From Isoperla grammatica (Eukaryota; Arthropoda; Insecta; Plecoptera; Perlodidae): a DNA stretch of 64,000 bases. Under the pieces are notes generated by a model. That model had not been told where the DNA came from. It saw only the letters and a program-made list of their open reading frames with translations, and searched no databases. The position numbers were made by a program, and so were the translations under genes. The stretch covers positions 83,855,414 to 83,919,413 of the forward strand of contig OX246737.1 of assembly GCA_945910005.1 (NCBI GenBank), read 5' to 3'. Below, in pieces: positions 13,794-28,600 of the stretch (its first letter is position 1; every line of letters begins with the position of its first letter).

Positions 13794-16700
13794 GTGAAGG
13801 TGACTGTACTTAATAAACCCTGCGCTAAGTCAGTGACATGAGAGCAACTACATGCAACATATGAAGACAACACATGTTTCCTCGCTTGTGACGGTGACTG
13901 TACGTGATAAACCCTGCGTGAAGTCAGTGACATGAAAGCAACTACATGCAACATATTAGGACAACGCATGTTTCCTCGCTTGTGACGGTGACTGTACGTT
14001 ATTAACCCTGCGCTAAGTCAGTGACATGAGAGCAACTACATGCAACATATTAGGGCAACGCATGTTTCCTCGCTTGTGAAGGTGACTGTACTTGATAAAC
14101 CCTGCGCTCAGTCAGTGACATGAGAGCAACTACATGCAACATATGAAGACAACGCATGTTTCATCGCTTGTTAAGGTGACTGTACGTGATAAACCCTGCG
14201 CTCAGTCAGTGACATAGGAGCAACTACATGCAACATATGAAGACAACGCATGTTTCATCGCTTGTTAAGGTGACTGTACGTGATAAACCCTGCGCTAAGT
14301 AAGTGACATGAAAGCAACTACATGCAACATATGAAGACAATGCATGTTTCGTCGCTTGTGACGGTGACTGTACTTGATAACCCCTCCGCTAAGTCAGTGA
14401 CATGAGAGCAACTACATGCAACGTATGAAGACAACGCATGTTTCCTCGCTTGTGACGGTGACAGTACGTGATAAACCCTGCGCTAAGTCAGTGACATGAG
14501 AGCAACTACATGCAACATATGAAGACAACGCATGTTTCCTCGCTTGTGAAGGTGACTGTACTTGATAAACCCTGCGCTAAGTCAGTGACATGAGAGCAAC
14601 TCCATGCAACATAAGATGACAACGCATGTTTCCTCGCTTGTCAGGGTAACTGTACTTGATAAACCCTGCGCTAAGTCAGTGACATGAGAGCAACTACATG
14701 CAACAAATTAGGACAACGCATGTTTCCTCGCTTGTGAAGGTGACTGTACTTGATAAACCCTGCGCTAAGTCAGTGACATGAGAGCAACTACATGCAACAT
14801 ATGAAGACAATGAATGTTTCCTCGTTTGTGACGGTGACTGTACTTGATAAACCCTGCGCTAAGTCAGTGACATGAAAGCAACTACATGCAACATATGAAG
14901 ACAACGCATGTTTCCTCGCTTGTGATGGTGACTGTACTTGATAACCCCTCCGCTAAGTCAGTGAAATGAGAGCAACTACATGCAACATATGAAGACAACG
15001 CATGTTTCCTCACTTGTGACGGTGACTGTACGTGATAAACCCTGCGCTAAGTCAGTGACATGAGAGCAACTACATGCAACATATGAAGACAACGCATGTT
15101 TCCTCGCTTGTGAAGGTGACTGTACTTGATAAACCCTGCGCTTAGTCAGTGACATGAGAGCAACTACATGCAACATATGAAGACAACGCATGTTTCCTCG
15201 CTTGTCACGGTAACTGTACTTGATAAACCCTGCGCTAAGTCAGTGACATGAGAGCAACTACATGCAACATATGAAGACAACGCATGTTTCCTCGCTTGTG
15301 AAGGTGACTGTACTTGATAAACCCTGCGCTAAGTCAGTGACATGAGAGCAACTACATGCAACATATGAAGACAACGCATGTTTCCTCGCTTGTCACGGTA
15401 ACTGTACATGATAAACCCTGCGCTAAGTCAGTGACATGAGAGCAACAACATGCAACAAATTAGGACAACGCATGTTTCCTTGCTTGTGAAGGTGACTGTA
15501 CTTGATAAACCCTGCGCTAAGTCAGTGACATGACAGCAACTACATGAAACATATTAGGACAACGCATGTTTCCTCGCTTGTGACGGTGACTGTACGTGAT
15601 AAACCCTGTGCTAAGTCAGTGACATGAAAGCAACTACATGCAACATATGAAGACAACGCAAGTTTCCTCGCTTGTGAAGGTGACTGTACTTGATAAACCC
15701 TGCGCTTAGTCAGTGACATAAGAGCAACTACATGCATTATATGAAGACAATGCATGTTTCCTCGCTTGTGACGGTGACTGTACTTGATAAACCCTGCGCT
15801 AAGTCAGTGACATGAGAGCAACTACATAAAACATATTAGGACAACGCATGTTTCCTCGCTTGTGACGGTGACTGTACGTGATAATCCCTGCGCTAATTCA
15901 GTGACATGAGGGCAGCTACATGCAACATATGAAGACAACGCATGTTTCCTCGCTTGTGAAGGTGACTGTACTTGATAAACCCTGCGCTAAGTCAGTGACA
16001 TGAGAGCAACTACATGCAACATATGAAGACAATGCATGTTTCCTCGCTTGTTACGGTGACTGTACTTGATAAACCCTGCGCTAAGTCAGTGACATGAGAG
16101 CAACTACATGCAACATATGAAGACAACGCATGTTTCCTCGCTTGTGAAGGTGACTGTACTTGATAAACCCTGGGCTAAGTCAGTGACATGAGAGCAACTA
16201 CATGCAACATATTAGGACAACGCATGTTTAAACGCTTGTGACGGTGACTGTACTTGATAAACCCTGCGCTAAGTCAGTGACATGAAAGCAACTACATGCA
16301 ACATATGAAGACAAAGCATGTTTCCTCGCTTGTGACGGTGACTGTACGTGATAAACCCTGCGCTAAGTCAGTGACATGAGAGCAACTACATGCAACATAT
16401 GAAGACAACACATGTTTCCTCGCTTGTGACGGTGACTGTACGTGATAAACCCTGCGCTAAGTCAGTGACATGAGAGCAACTACATGCAACCTATTAGGAC
16501 AACGCATGTTTTCTCGCTTGTGAAGGTGACTGTACTTGATAAACCCTGCGCTAAGTCAGGTACATGAGAGCAACTACATGCAACATATTAGGGCAACGCA
16601 TGTTTCCTCGCTTGTGAAGGTGACTGTACTTAATAAACCCTGCGCTCAGTCAGTGACATGAGAGCAACTACATGCAACATATGAAGACAACGCATGTTTA

Positions 16701-19700
16701 ATCGCTTGTTAAGGTGACTGTACGTGATAAACCCTGCGCTCAGTCAGTGACATGAGAGCAACTACATGAAACATATTAGGACAACGCATGTTTCCTCGCT
16801 TGTGACGGTGACTGTACGTGATAATTCCTGCGCTAAGTCAGTGACATGAGAGCAACTACATGCAACATATGAAGACAACGCATGTTTCCTCGCTTGTGAA
16901 AGTGACTGTACTTGATAAACCCTGCGCTAAGTCAGTGACATGAGCGCAACTACATGCAACATAAGAAGACAACGCATGTTTCCTCGCTTGTCAGGGTAAC
17001 TGTACTTGATAAACCCTGCGCTAAGTCAGTGACATGAGAGCAACTACATGCAACAAATTAGGACTACGCATGTTTCCTCGCTTGTGAAGGTGACTGTACT
17101 TGATAAACCCTGCGCTAAGTCAGTGACATGAGAGCAACTACATGCAACATATTAGGACAACGCATGTTTCCTCGCTTGTGACAGTGACTGTACGTGATAA
17201 ACCCTGCGCTAAGTCAGTGACATAAGAGCAACTACATGCAACATATGAAGACAACGCATGTTTCCTCGCTTGTGACGGTGACTGTACGTGATAAACCCTG
17301 CGCTAAGTCAGTGACATGAGAGCAACTACATGAGAGCAACATATGAAGACAACGCTTGTTTCCTCGCTTGTGAAGGTGACTGTACTTGATAAACCCTGCG
17401 CTAAGTCAGTGACATGAGAGCAACTACATGCAACATATGAAGACAATGCATGTTTCCTCGCTTGTGACGGTGACTGTACTTGATAAACCCTGCGCTAAGT
17501 CAGTGACATGAGAGCAACTACATGAAACATATTAGGACAACGCATGTTTCCTCGCTTGTGACGGTGACTGTACGTGATAAACCCTGCGCTTAGTCAGTGA
17601 CATGAGAGCAACTACATGCAACATATGAAGACAACGCATGTTTCATCGCTTGTGACGGTGACTGTACTTGAGAAACCCTGCACTAAGTCAGTGACATTAA
17701 AGCAACTACATGCAACATATGAAGACAACGCATGTTTCCTCGCTTGTGACGGTGACTGTACGTGACAATCCCTGCGCTAAGTCAGTGACATGAGAGCAAC
17801 TACATGCAACATATAAAGACAACACATGTTTCCTCGCTTGTGACGGTGACTGTACTTGATAAACCCTGCGCTAAGTCAGTGACATGATAGCAACTACATG
17901 CAACATATGAAGACAACACATGTTTCCTCGCTTGTGAAGGTGACTGTACTTGATAAACCCTGCGCTAAGTCAGTGACATGAGAGCAACTACATGCAACAT
18001 ATGAAGACAACACATGTTTCCTCGCTTGTGACGGTGACTGTACGTGATAAACCCTGCGTGAAGTCAGTGACATGAAAGCAACTTCATGCAACATTATAGG
18101 ACAACGCATGTTTCCTCGCTTGTGACGGTGACTGTACGTGATAAACCCTGCGCTAAGTCAGTGACATGAGAGCAACTACATGCAACCTATTAGGACAACG
18201 CATGTTTCCTCGCATGTGAAGGTGACTGTACTTGATAAACCCTGCGCTAAGTCAGTGACATGAGAGCAACTACATGCAACCTATTAGGACAACGCATGTT
18301 TCCTCGCATGTGAAGGTGACTGTACTTGATAAACCCTGAGCTCAGTCAGTGACATGAGAACAACTTCATGCAACATATGAAGACAACGCATGTTTCATCG
18401 CTTGTTAAGGTGACTGTACGTGATAAACTTTGCGCTCAGTCAGTGACATGAGAGCAACTACGTGCAACATATGAAGACAACGCATGTTTTATCGCTTGTT
18501 AAGGTGACTGTACGTGATAGACCCTGCGCTAAGTCAGTGACATGAAAGCAACTACATGCAACATATGAAGACAACGCATGTTTTCTCGCTTGTGACGGTG
18601 ACTGTACTTGATAACCCCTCCGCTAAGTCAGTGAAATGAGAGCAACTACATGCAACATATGAAGACAAGGCATGTTTCCTCGCTTGTGACGGTGACTGTA
18701 CGTGATAAACCCTGCGCTAAGTCAGTGACATGAGAGCATTTACATGCAACATATGAAGACAACGCATGTTTCCTCGCTTGTGAAGGTGACTGTACTTGAT
18801 AAACCCGGCGCTTAGTCAGTGACATGAGAGCAGCTACATGCAACATAAGAAGACAACGCATTTTCCTCGCTTGTCACGGTAACTGTACTTGATAAACCCT
18901 GCGCTAAGTCAGTGACATGAGAGCAACTACATGCAACATATGAAGACAACGCATGTTTCCTCGCTTGTGAAGGTGACTGTACTTGATAAACCCTGCGCTA
19001 AGTCAGTGACATGAGAGCAACTACATGCAACATATGAAGACAACGCATGTTTCCTCGCTTGTGAAGGTGACTGTACTTGATAAACCCTGCGCTTAGTCAG
19101 TGACATGAGAGCAACTACATGCAACATAAGAAGACAACGCATGTTTCTTCGCATGTCACGGTAACTGTACTTGATAAACCCTGCGCTAAGTCAGTGACAT
19201 GAGAGCAACTACATGCAACATATGAAGACAACGCATGTTTCCTCGCTTGTGAAGGTGACTGTACTTGATAAACCCTGCGGTAAGTCAGTGACATGAGAGC
19301 AACTACATGCAACATATGAAGACAACGCATGTTTCCTCGCTTGTTACGGTAACTGTACATGATAAACCCTGCGCTAAGTCAGTGACATGAGAGCAACTAC
19401 ATGCAACAAATTAGGACAACGCATGTTTCCTTGCTTGTGAAGGTGACTGTACTTGATAAACCCTGCGCTAAGTCTGTGACATGACAGCAACTACATGAAA
19501 CAAATTAGGACAACCCATGTTTCCTCGCTTGTGACGGTGACTGTACGTGATAAACCCTGTGCTAAGTCAGTGACATGAGAGCAACTACATGCAACATATG
19601 AAGACAACGCAAGTTTCCTCGCTTGTGAAGGTGACTGTACTTGATAAACCCTGCGCTCAGTCAGTGACATGAGAGCAACTACATGCATTATATGAAGACA

Positions 19701-22632
19701 ATGCACGTTTCCTCGCTTGTGACGGTGACTGTACTTGATAAACCCTGCGCTAAGTCAGTGACATGAGAGCAACTACATGCAACATATTAGGACAACGCAT
19801 GTTTCCTCGCTTGTAACGGTGACTGTACGTGATAAACCCTGCGCTAAGTCAGTGACATGAGAGCAACTACATGCAACATATTAGGACAACGCATGTTTCC
19901 TCGCTTGTGACGGTGACTGTACGTGATAATTCCTGCGCTAAGTCAGTGACATGAGAGCAACTACATGCAACATATGAAGCAAACGCATGTTTTATCGCTT
20001 GTTAAGGTGCCTGTACGTGATAGACCCTGCGCTAAGTCAGTGACATGAAAGCAACTACATGCAACATATGAAGACAACGCATGTTTCCTCGCTTGTGACG
20101 GTGACTGTACTTGATAACCCTTCCGCTAAGTCAGTGAAATGAGAGCAACTACATGCAACATATGAAGACAAGGCATGTTTCCTCGCTTGTGACGGTGACT
20201 GTACGTGATAAACCCTGCGCTAAGTCAGTGACATGAGAGCAACTACATGCAACATATGAAGACAACGCATGTTTCCTCGCTTGTGAAGGTGACTGTACTT
20301 GATAAACCCGGCGCTAAGTCAGTGACATGAGAGCAACTACATGCAACATAAGAAGACAACGCATGTTTCCTTGCTTGTGAAGGTGACTGTACTTGATAAA
20401 CCCTGCGCTAAGTCAGTGACATGACAGCAACTACATGAAACATATTAGGACAACGCATGTTTCCTCGCTTGTGACGGTGACTGTACGTGATAAACCCTGT
20501 GCTAAGTCAGTGACATGAGAGCAACTACATGCAACATATGAAGACAACGCAAGTTTCCTCGCTTGTGAAGGTGACTGTACTTGATAAACCCTGCGCTAAG
20601 TCAGTGACATAAGAGCAACTACATGCATTATATGAAGACAATGCATGTTTCCTCGCTTGTGACGGTGACTGTACTTGATAAACCCTGCGCTAAGTCAGTG
20701 ACATGAGAGCAACTACATAAAACATATTAGGACAACGCATGTTTCCTCGCTTGTAACGGTGACTGTACGTAATAATCCCTGCGCTAATTCAGTGACATGA
20801 GGGCAGCTACATGCAACATATGAAGACAACGCATGTTTCCTCGCTTGTGAAGGTGACTGTACTTGATAAACCCTGCGCTAAGTCAGTGACATGAGAGCAA
20901 CTACATGCAACATATGAAGACAATGCATGTTTCCTCGCTTGTTACGGTGACTGTACTTGATAAACCCTGCGCTAAGTCAGTGACATGAGAGCAACTACAT
21001 GCAACATATGAAGACAACGCATGTTTCCTCGCTTGTGAAGGTGACTGTACTTGATAAACCCTGGGCTAAGTCAGTGACATGAGAGCAACTACATGCAACA
21101 TATTAGGACAACGCATGTTTAAACGCTTGTGACGGTGACTGTACTTGATAAACCCTGCGCTAAGTCAGTGACATGAAAGCAACTACATGCAACATATGAA
21201 GACAAAGCATGTTTCTTCGCTTGTGACGGTGACTGTACGTGATAAACCCTGCGCTAAGTCAGTGACATGAGAGCAACTACATGCAACATATGAAGACAAC
21301 ACATGTTTCCTCGCTTGTGACGGTGACTGTACGTGATAAACCCTGCGCTAAGTCAGTGACATGAGAGCAACTACATGCAACCTATTAGGACAACGCATGT
21401 TTTCTCGCTTGTGAAGGTGACTGTACTTGATAAACCCTGCGCTAAGTCAGGTACATGAGAGCAACTACATGCAACATATTAGGGCAACGCATGTTTCCTC
21501 GCTTGTGAAGGTGACTGTACTTAATAAACCCTGCGCTCAGTCAGTGACATGAGAGCAACTACATGCAACATATGAAGACAACGCATGTTTAATCGCTTGT
21601 TAAGGTGACTGTACGTGATAAACCCTGCGCTCAGTCAGTGACATGAGAGCAACTACATGCAACATATGAAGACAACGCATGTTTCATCGCTTGTTAAGGT
21701 GAATGTACGTGATAAACCCTGCGCTAAGTAAGTGACATGAAAGCAACTACATGCAACATATGAAGACAACGCATGTTTTGTCGCTTGTGATGGTGACTGT
21801 ACTTTATAACCCCTCAACTAAGTCAGTGACATGAGAGCAACTACATGCAACATATGAAGACAACGAATGTTTCCTCGCTTGTGACGGTGACTGGACGTGA
21901 TAAACCCTGCGCTAAGTCAGTGACATGAGAGCAACTACATGCAACATATGAAGACAACGCATGTTTCCTCGCTTGTGAAAGTGACTGTACTTGATAAACC
22001 CTGCGCTAAGTCAGTGACATGAGCGCAACTACATGCAACATAAGAAGACAACGCATGTTTCCTCGCTTGTCAGGGTAACTGTACTTGATAAACCCTGCGC
22101 TAAGTCAGTGACATGAGAGCAACTACATGCAACAAATTAGGACTACGCATGTTTCCTCGCTTGTGAAGGTGACTGTACTTGATAAACCCTGCGCTAAGTC
22201 AGTGACATGAGAGCAACTACATGAAACATATTAGGACAACGCATGTTTCCTCGCTTGTCACGGTAACTGTACTTGATAAACCCTGCGCTAAGTCAGTGAC
22301 ATGAGAGCAACTACATGCAACATATGAAGACAACGCATGTTTCCTCGCTTGTGAAGGTGACTGTACTTGATAAACCCTGCGCTAAGTCACTGACATGAGA
22401 GCAACTACATGCAACATATGAAGACAACGCATGTTTCCTCGCTTGTCACGGTAACTGTACATGATAAACCCTGCGCTAAGTCAGTGACATGAGAGCAACT
22501 ACATGCAACAAATTAGGACAACGCAAGTTTCCTTGCTTGTGACGGTGACTGTACGTGATAAACCCTGTGCTAAGTCAGTGACTTGAGAGCAACTACATGC
22601 AACATATGAAGACAACGCAAGTTTCCTCGCTT
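13794..22632. repeat. HOR unit U2 (8,839 bp), lacking 39 monomers
   Basis: Second HOR unit. It follows U1 at an offset of 12,505 bp from about 13.79 to 22.258 kb. The sequence then jumps to the equivalent of U1 position 13,420 and follows the end of block B to about 22.63 kb. The missing part corresponds to U1 9,754-13,419, which is 3,666 bp or exactly 39 x 94. The breakpoint lies in the shared stretch around 22,231-22,258, which is the same in both parent monomers, so monomer register is kept. At 19,475 it carries t (gtctgtgac), shared with U3 but not U1. Confidence 0.9.
22259..22632. repeat. Remnant of block B in U2
   Basis: About four monomers at the end of U2 matching the last 374 bp of block B in U1. 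They include the cactgacatg variant (near 22,389, equivalent to 13,550), the acatgataaa monomer and the gcaagtttccttgc monomer. This is all that is left of block B in U2. Confidence 0.85.
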
Positions 22633-25600
22633 GTGAAGGTGACTGTACTTAATAAACCCTGCGCTAAGTCAGTGACATGAGAGCAACTACATGCAACATA
22701 TGAAGACAACACATGTTTCCTCGCTTGTGACGGTGACTGTACGTGATAAACCCTGCGTGAAGTCAGTGACATGAAAGCAACTACATGCAACATATTAGGA
22801 CAACGCATGTTTCCTCGCTTGTGACGGTGACTGTACGTTATTAACCCTGCGCTAAGTCAGTGACATGAGAGCAACTACATGCAACATATTAGGGCAACGC
22901 ATGTTTCCTCGCTTGTGAAGGTGACTGTACTTGATAAACCCTGCGCTCAGTCAGTGACATGAGAGCAACTACATGCAACATATGAAGACAACGCATGTTT
23001 CATCGCTTGTTAAGGTGACTGTACGTGATAAACCCTGCGCTCAGTCAGTGACATAGGAGCAACTACATGCAACATATGAAGACAACGCATGTTTCATCGC
23101 TTGTTAAGGTGACTGTACGTGATAAACCCTGCGCTAAGTAAGTGACATGAAAGCAACTACATGCAACATATGAAGACAATGCATGTTTCGTCGCTTGTGA
23201 CGGTGACTGTACTTGATAACCCCTCCGCTAAGTCAGTGACATGAGAGCAACTACATGCAACGTATGAAGACAACGCATGTTTCCTCGCTTGTGACGGTGA
23301 CAGTACGTGATAAACCCTGCGCTAAGTCAGTGACATGAGAGCAACTACATGCAACATATGAAGACAACGCATGTTTCCTCGCTTGTGAAGGTGACTGTAC
23401 TTGATAAACCCTGCGCTAAGTCAGTGACATGAGAGCAACTCCATGCAACATAAGATGACAACGCATGTTTCCTCGCTTGTCAGGGTAACTGTACTTGATA
23501 AACCCTGCGCTAAGTCAGTGACATGAGAGCAACTACATGCAACAAATTAGGACAACGCATGTTTCCTCGCTTGTGAAGGTGACTGTACTTGATAAACCCT
23601 GCGCTAAGTCAGTGACATGAGAGCAACTACATGCAACATATGAAGACAATGAATGTTTCCTCGTTTGTGACGGTGACTGTACTTGATAAACCCTGCGCTA
23701 AGTCAGTGACATGAAAGCAACTACATGCAACATATGAAGACAACGCATGTTTCCTCGCTTGTGATGGTGACTGTACTTGATAACCCCTCCGCTAAGTCAG
23801 TGAAATGAGAGCAACTACATGCAACATATGAAGACAACGCATGTTTCCTCACTTGTGACGGTGACTGTACGTGATAAACCCTGCGCTAACTCAGTGACAT
23901 GAGAGCAACTACATGCAACATATGAAGACAACGCATGTTTCCTCGCTTGTGAAGGTGACTGTACTTGATAAACCCTGCGCTTAGTCAGTGACATGAGAGC
24001 AACTACATGCAACATATGAAGACAACGCATGTTTCCTCGCTTGTCACGGTAACTGTACTTGATAAACCCTGCGCTAAGTCAGTGACATGAGAGCAACTAC
24101 ATGCAACATATGAAGACAACGCATGTTTCCTCGCTTGTGAAGGTGACTGTACTTGATAAACCCTGCGCTAAGTCAGTGACATGAGAGCAACTACATGCAA
24201 CATATGAAGACAACGCATGTTTCCTCGCTTGTCACGGTAACTGTACATGATAAACCCTGCGCTAAGTCAGTGACATGAGAGCAACAACATGCAACAAATT
24301 AGGACAACGCATGTTTCCTTGCTTGTGAAGGTGACTGTACTTGATAAACCCTGCGCTAAGTCAGTGACATGACAGCAACTACATGAAACATATTAGGACA
24401 ACGCATGTTTCCTCGCTTGTGACGGTGACTGTACGTGATAAACCCTGTGCTAAGTCAGTGACATGAAAGCAACTACATGCAACATATGAAGACAACGCAA
24501 GTTTCCTCGCTTGTGAAGGTGACTGTACTTGATAAACCCTGCGCTTAGTCAGTGACATAAGAGCAACTACATGCATAATATGAAGACAATGCATGTTTCC
24601 TCGCTTGTGACGGTGACTGTACTTGATAAACCCTGCGCTAAGTCAGTGACATGAGAGCAACTACATAAAACATATTAGGACAACGCATGTTTCCTCGCTT
24701 GTGACGGTGACTGTACGTGATAATCCCTGCGCTAATTCAGTGACATGAGGGCAGCTACATGCAACATATGAAGACAACGCATGTTTCCTCGCTTGTGAAG
24801 GTGACTGTACTTGATAAACCCTGCGCTAAGTCAGTGACATGAGAGCAACTACATGCAACATATGAAGACAATGCATGTTTCCTCGCTTGTTACGGTGACT
24901 GTACTTGATAAACCCTGCGCTAAGTCAGTGACATGAGAGCAACTACATGCAACATATGAAGACAACGCATGTTTCCTCGCTTGTGAAGGTGACTGTACTT
25001 GATAAACCCTGGGCTAAGTCAGTGACATGAGAGCAACTACATGCAACATATTAGGACAACGCATGTTTAAACGCTTGTGACGGTGACTGTACTTGATAAA
25101 CCCTGCGCTAAGTCAGTGACATGAAAGCAACTACATGCAACATATGAAGACAAAGCATGTTTCCTCGCTTGTGACGGTGACTGTACGTGATAAACCCTGC
25201 GCTAAGTCAGTGACATGAGAGCAACTACATGCAACATATGAAGACAACACATGTTTCCTCGCTTGTGACGGTGACTGTACGTGATAAACCCTGCGCTAAG
25301 TCAGTGACATGAGAGCAACTACATGCAACCTATTAGGACAACGCATGTTTTCTCGCTTGTGAAGGTGACTGTACTTGATAAACCCTGCGCTAAGTCAGGT
25401 ACATGAGAGCAACTACATGCAACATATTAGGGCAACGCATGTTTCCTCGCTTGTGAAGGTGACTGTACTTAATAAACCCTGCGCTCAGTCAGTGACATGA
25501 GAGCAACTACATGCAACATATGAAGACAACGCATGTTTAATCGCTTGTTAAGGTGACTGTACGTGATAAACCCTGCGCTCAGTCAGTGACATGAGAGCAA

Positions 25601-28600
25601 CTACATGAAACATATTAGGACAACGCATGTTTCCTCGCTTGTGACGGTGACTGTACGTGATAATTCCTGCGCTAAGTCAGTGACATGAGAGCAACTACAT
25701 GCAACATATGAAGACAACGCATGTTTCCTCGCTTGTGAAAGTGACTGTACTTGATAAACCCTGCGCTAAGTCAGTGACATGAGCGCAACTACATGCAACA
25801 TAAGAAGACAACGCATGTTTCCTCGCTTGTCAGGGTAACTGTACTTGATAAACCCTGCGCTAAGTCAGTGACATGAGAGCAACTACATGCAACAAATTAG
25901 GACTACGCATGTTTCCTCGCTTGTGAAGGTGACTGTACTTGATAAACCCTGCGCTAAGTCAGTGACATGAGAGCAACTACATGCAACATATTAGGACAAC
26001 GCATGTTTCCTCGCTTGTGACAGTGACTGTACGTGATAAACCCTGCGCTAAGTCAGTGACATAAGAGCAACTACATGCAACATATGAAGACAACGCATGA
26101 TTCCTCGCTTGTGACGGTGACTGTACGTGATAAACCCTGCGCTAAGTCAGTGACATGAGAGCAACTACATGAGAGCAACATATGAAGACAACGCTTGTTT
26201 CCTCGCTTGTGAAGGTGACTGTACTTGATAAACCCTGCGCTAAGTCAGTGACATGAGAGCAACTACATGCAACATATGAAGACAATGCATGTTTCCTCGC
26301 TTGTGACGGTGACTGTACTTGATAAACCCTGCGCTAAGTCAGTGACATGAGAGCAACTACATGAAACATATTAGGACAACGCATGTTTCCTCGCTTGTGA
26401 CGGTGACTGTACGTGATAAACCCTGCGCTTAGTCAGTGACATGAGAGCAACTACATGCAACATATGAAGACAACGCATGTTTCATCGCTTGTGACGGTGA
26501 CTGTACTTGAGAAACCCTGCACTAAGTCAGTGACATTAAAGCAACTACATGCAACATATGAAGACAACGCATGTTTCCTCGCTTGTGACGGTGACTGTAC
26601 GTGACAATCCCTGCGCTAAGTCAGTGACATGAGAGCAACTACATGCAACATATAAAGACAACACATGTTTCCTCGCTTGTGACGGTGACTGTACTTGATA
26701 AACCCTGCGCTAAGTCAGTGACATGATAGCAACTACATGCAACATATGAAGACAACACATGTTTCCTCGCTTGTGAAGGTGACTGTACTTGATAAACCCT
26801 GCGCTAAGTCAGTGACATGAGAGCAACTACATGCAACATATGAAGACAACACATGTTTCCTCGCTTGTGACGGTGACTGTACGTGATAAACCCTGCGTGA
26901 AGTCAGTGACATGAAAGCAACTTCATGCAACATTATAGGACAACGCATGTTTCCTCGCTTGTGACGGTGACTGTACGTGATAAACCCTGCGCTAAGTCAG
27001 TGACATGAGAGCAACTACATGCAACCTATTAGGACAACGCATGTTTCCTCGCATGTGAAGGTGACTGTACTTGATAAACCCTGCGCTAAGTCAGTGACAT
27101 GAGAGCAACTACATGCAACCTATTAGGACAACGCATGTTTCCTCGCATGTGAAGGTGACTGTACTTGATAAACCCTGAGCTCAGTCAGTGACATGAGAAC
27201 AACTTCATGCAACATATGAAGACAACGCATGTTTCATCGCTTGTTAAGGTGACTGTACGTGATAAACTTTGCGCTCAGTCAGTGACATGAGAGCAACTAC
27301 GTGCAACATATGAAGACAACGCATGTTTTATCGCTTGTTAAGGTGACTGTACGTGATAGACCCTGCGCTAAGTCAGTGACATGAAAGCAACTACATGCAA
27401 CATATGAAGACAACGCATGTTTTCTCGCTTGTGACGGTGACTGTACTTGATAACCCCTCCGCTAAGTCAGTGAAATGAGAGCAACTACATGCAACATATG
27501 AAGACAAGGCATGTTTCCTCGCTTGTGACGGTGACTGTACGTGATAAACCCTGCGCTAAGTCAGTGACATGAGAGCATTTACATGCAACATATGAAGACA
27601 ACGCATGTTTCCTCGCTTGTGAAGGTGACTGTACTTGATAAACCCGGCGCTTAGTCAGTGACATGAGAGCAGCTACATGCAACATAAGAAGACAACGCAT
27701 TTTCCTCGCTTGTCACGGTAACTGTACTTGATAAACCCTGCGCTAAGTCAGTGACATGAGAGCAACTACATGCAACATATGAAGACAACGCATGTTTCCT
27801 CGCTTGTGAAGGTGACTGTACTTGATAAACCCTGCGCTAAGTCAGTGACATGAGAGCAACTACATGCAACATATGAAGACAACGCATGTTTCCTCGCTTG
27901 TGAAGGTGACTGTACTTGATAAACCCTGCGCTTAGTCAGTGACATGAGAGCAACTACATGCAACATAAGAAGACAACGCATGTTTCTTCGCATGTCACGG
28001 TAACTGTACTTGATAAACCCTGCGCTAAGTCAGTGACATGAGAGCAACTACATGCAACATATGAAGACAACGCATGTTTCCTCGCTTGTGAAGGTGACTG
28101 TACTTGATAAACCCTGCGGTAAGTCAGTGACATGAGAGCAACTACATGCAACATATGAAGACAACGCATGTTTCCTCGCTTGTTACGGTAACTGTACATG
28201 ATAAACCCTGCGCTAAGTCAGTGACATGAGAGCAACTACATGCAACAAATTAGGACAACGCATGTTTCCTTGCTTGTGAAGGTGACTGTACTTGATAAAC
28301 CCTGCGCTAAGTCTGTGACATGACAGCAACTACATGAAACAAATTAGGACAACCCATGTTTCCTCGCTTGTGACGGTGACTGTACGTGATAAACCCTGTG
28401 CTAAGTCAGTGACATGAGAGCAACTACATGCAACATATGAAGACAACGCAAGTTTCCTCGCTTGTGAAGGTGACTGTACTTGATAAACCCTGCGCTCAGT
28501 CAGTGACATGAGAGCAACTACATGCATTATATGAAGACAATGCACGTTTCCTCGCTTGTGACGGTGACTGTACTTGATAAACCCTGCGCTAAGTCAGTGA

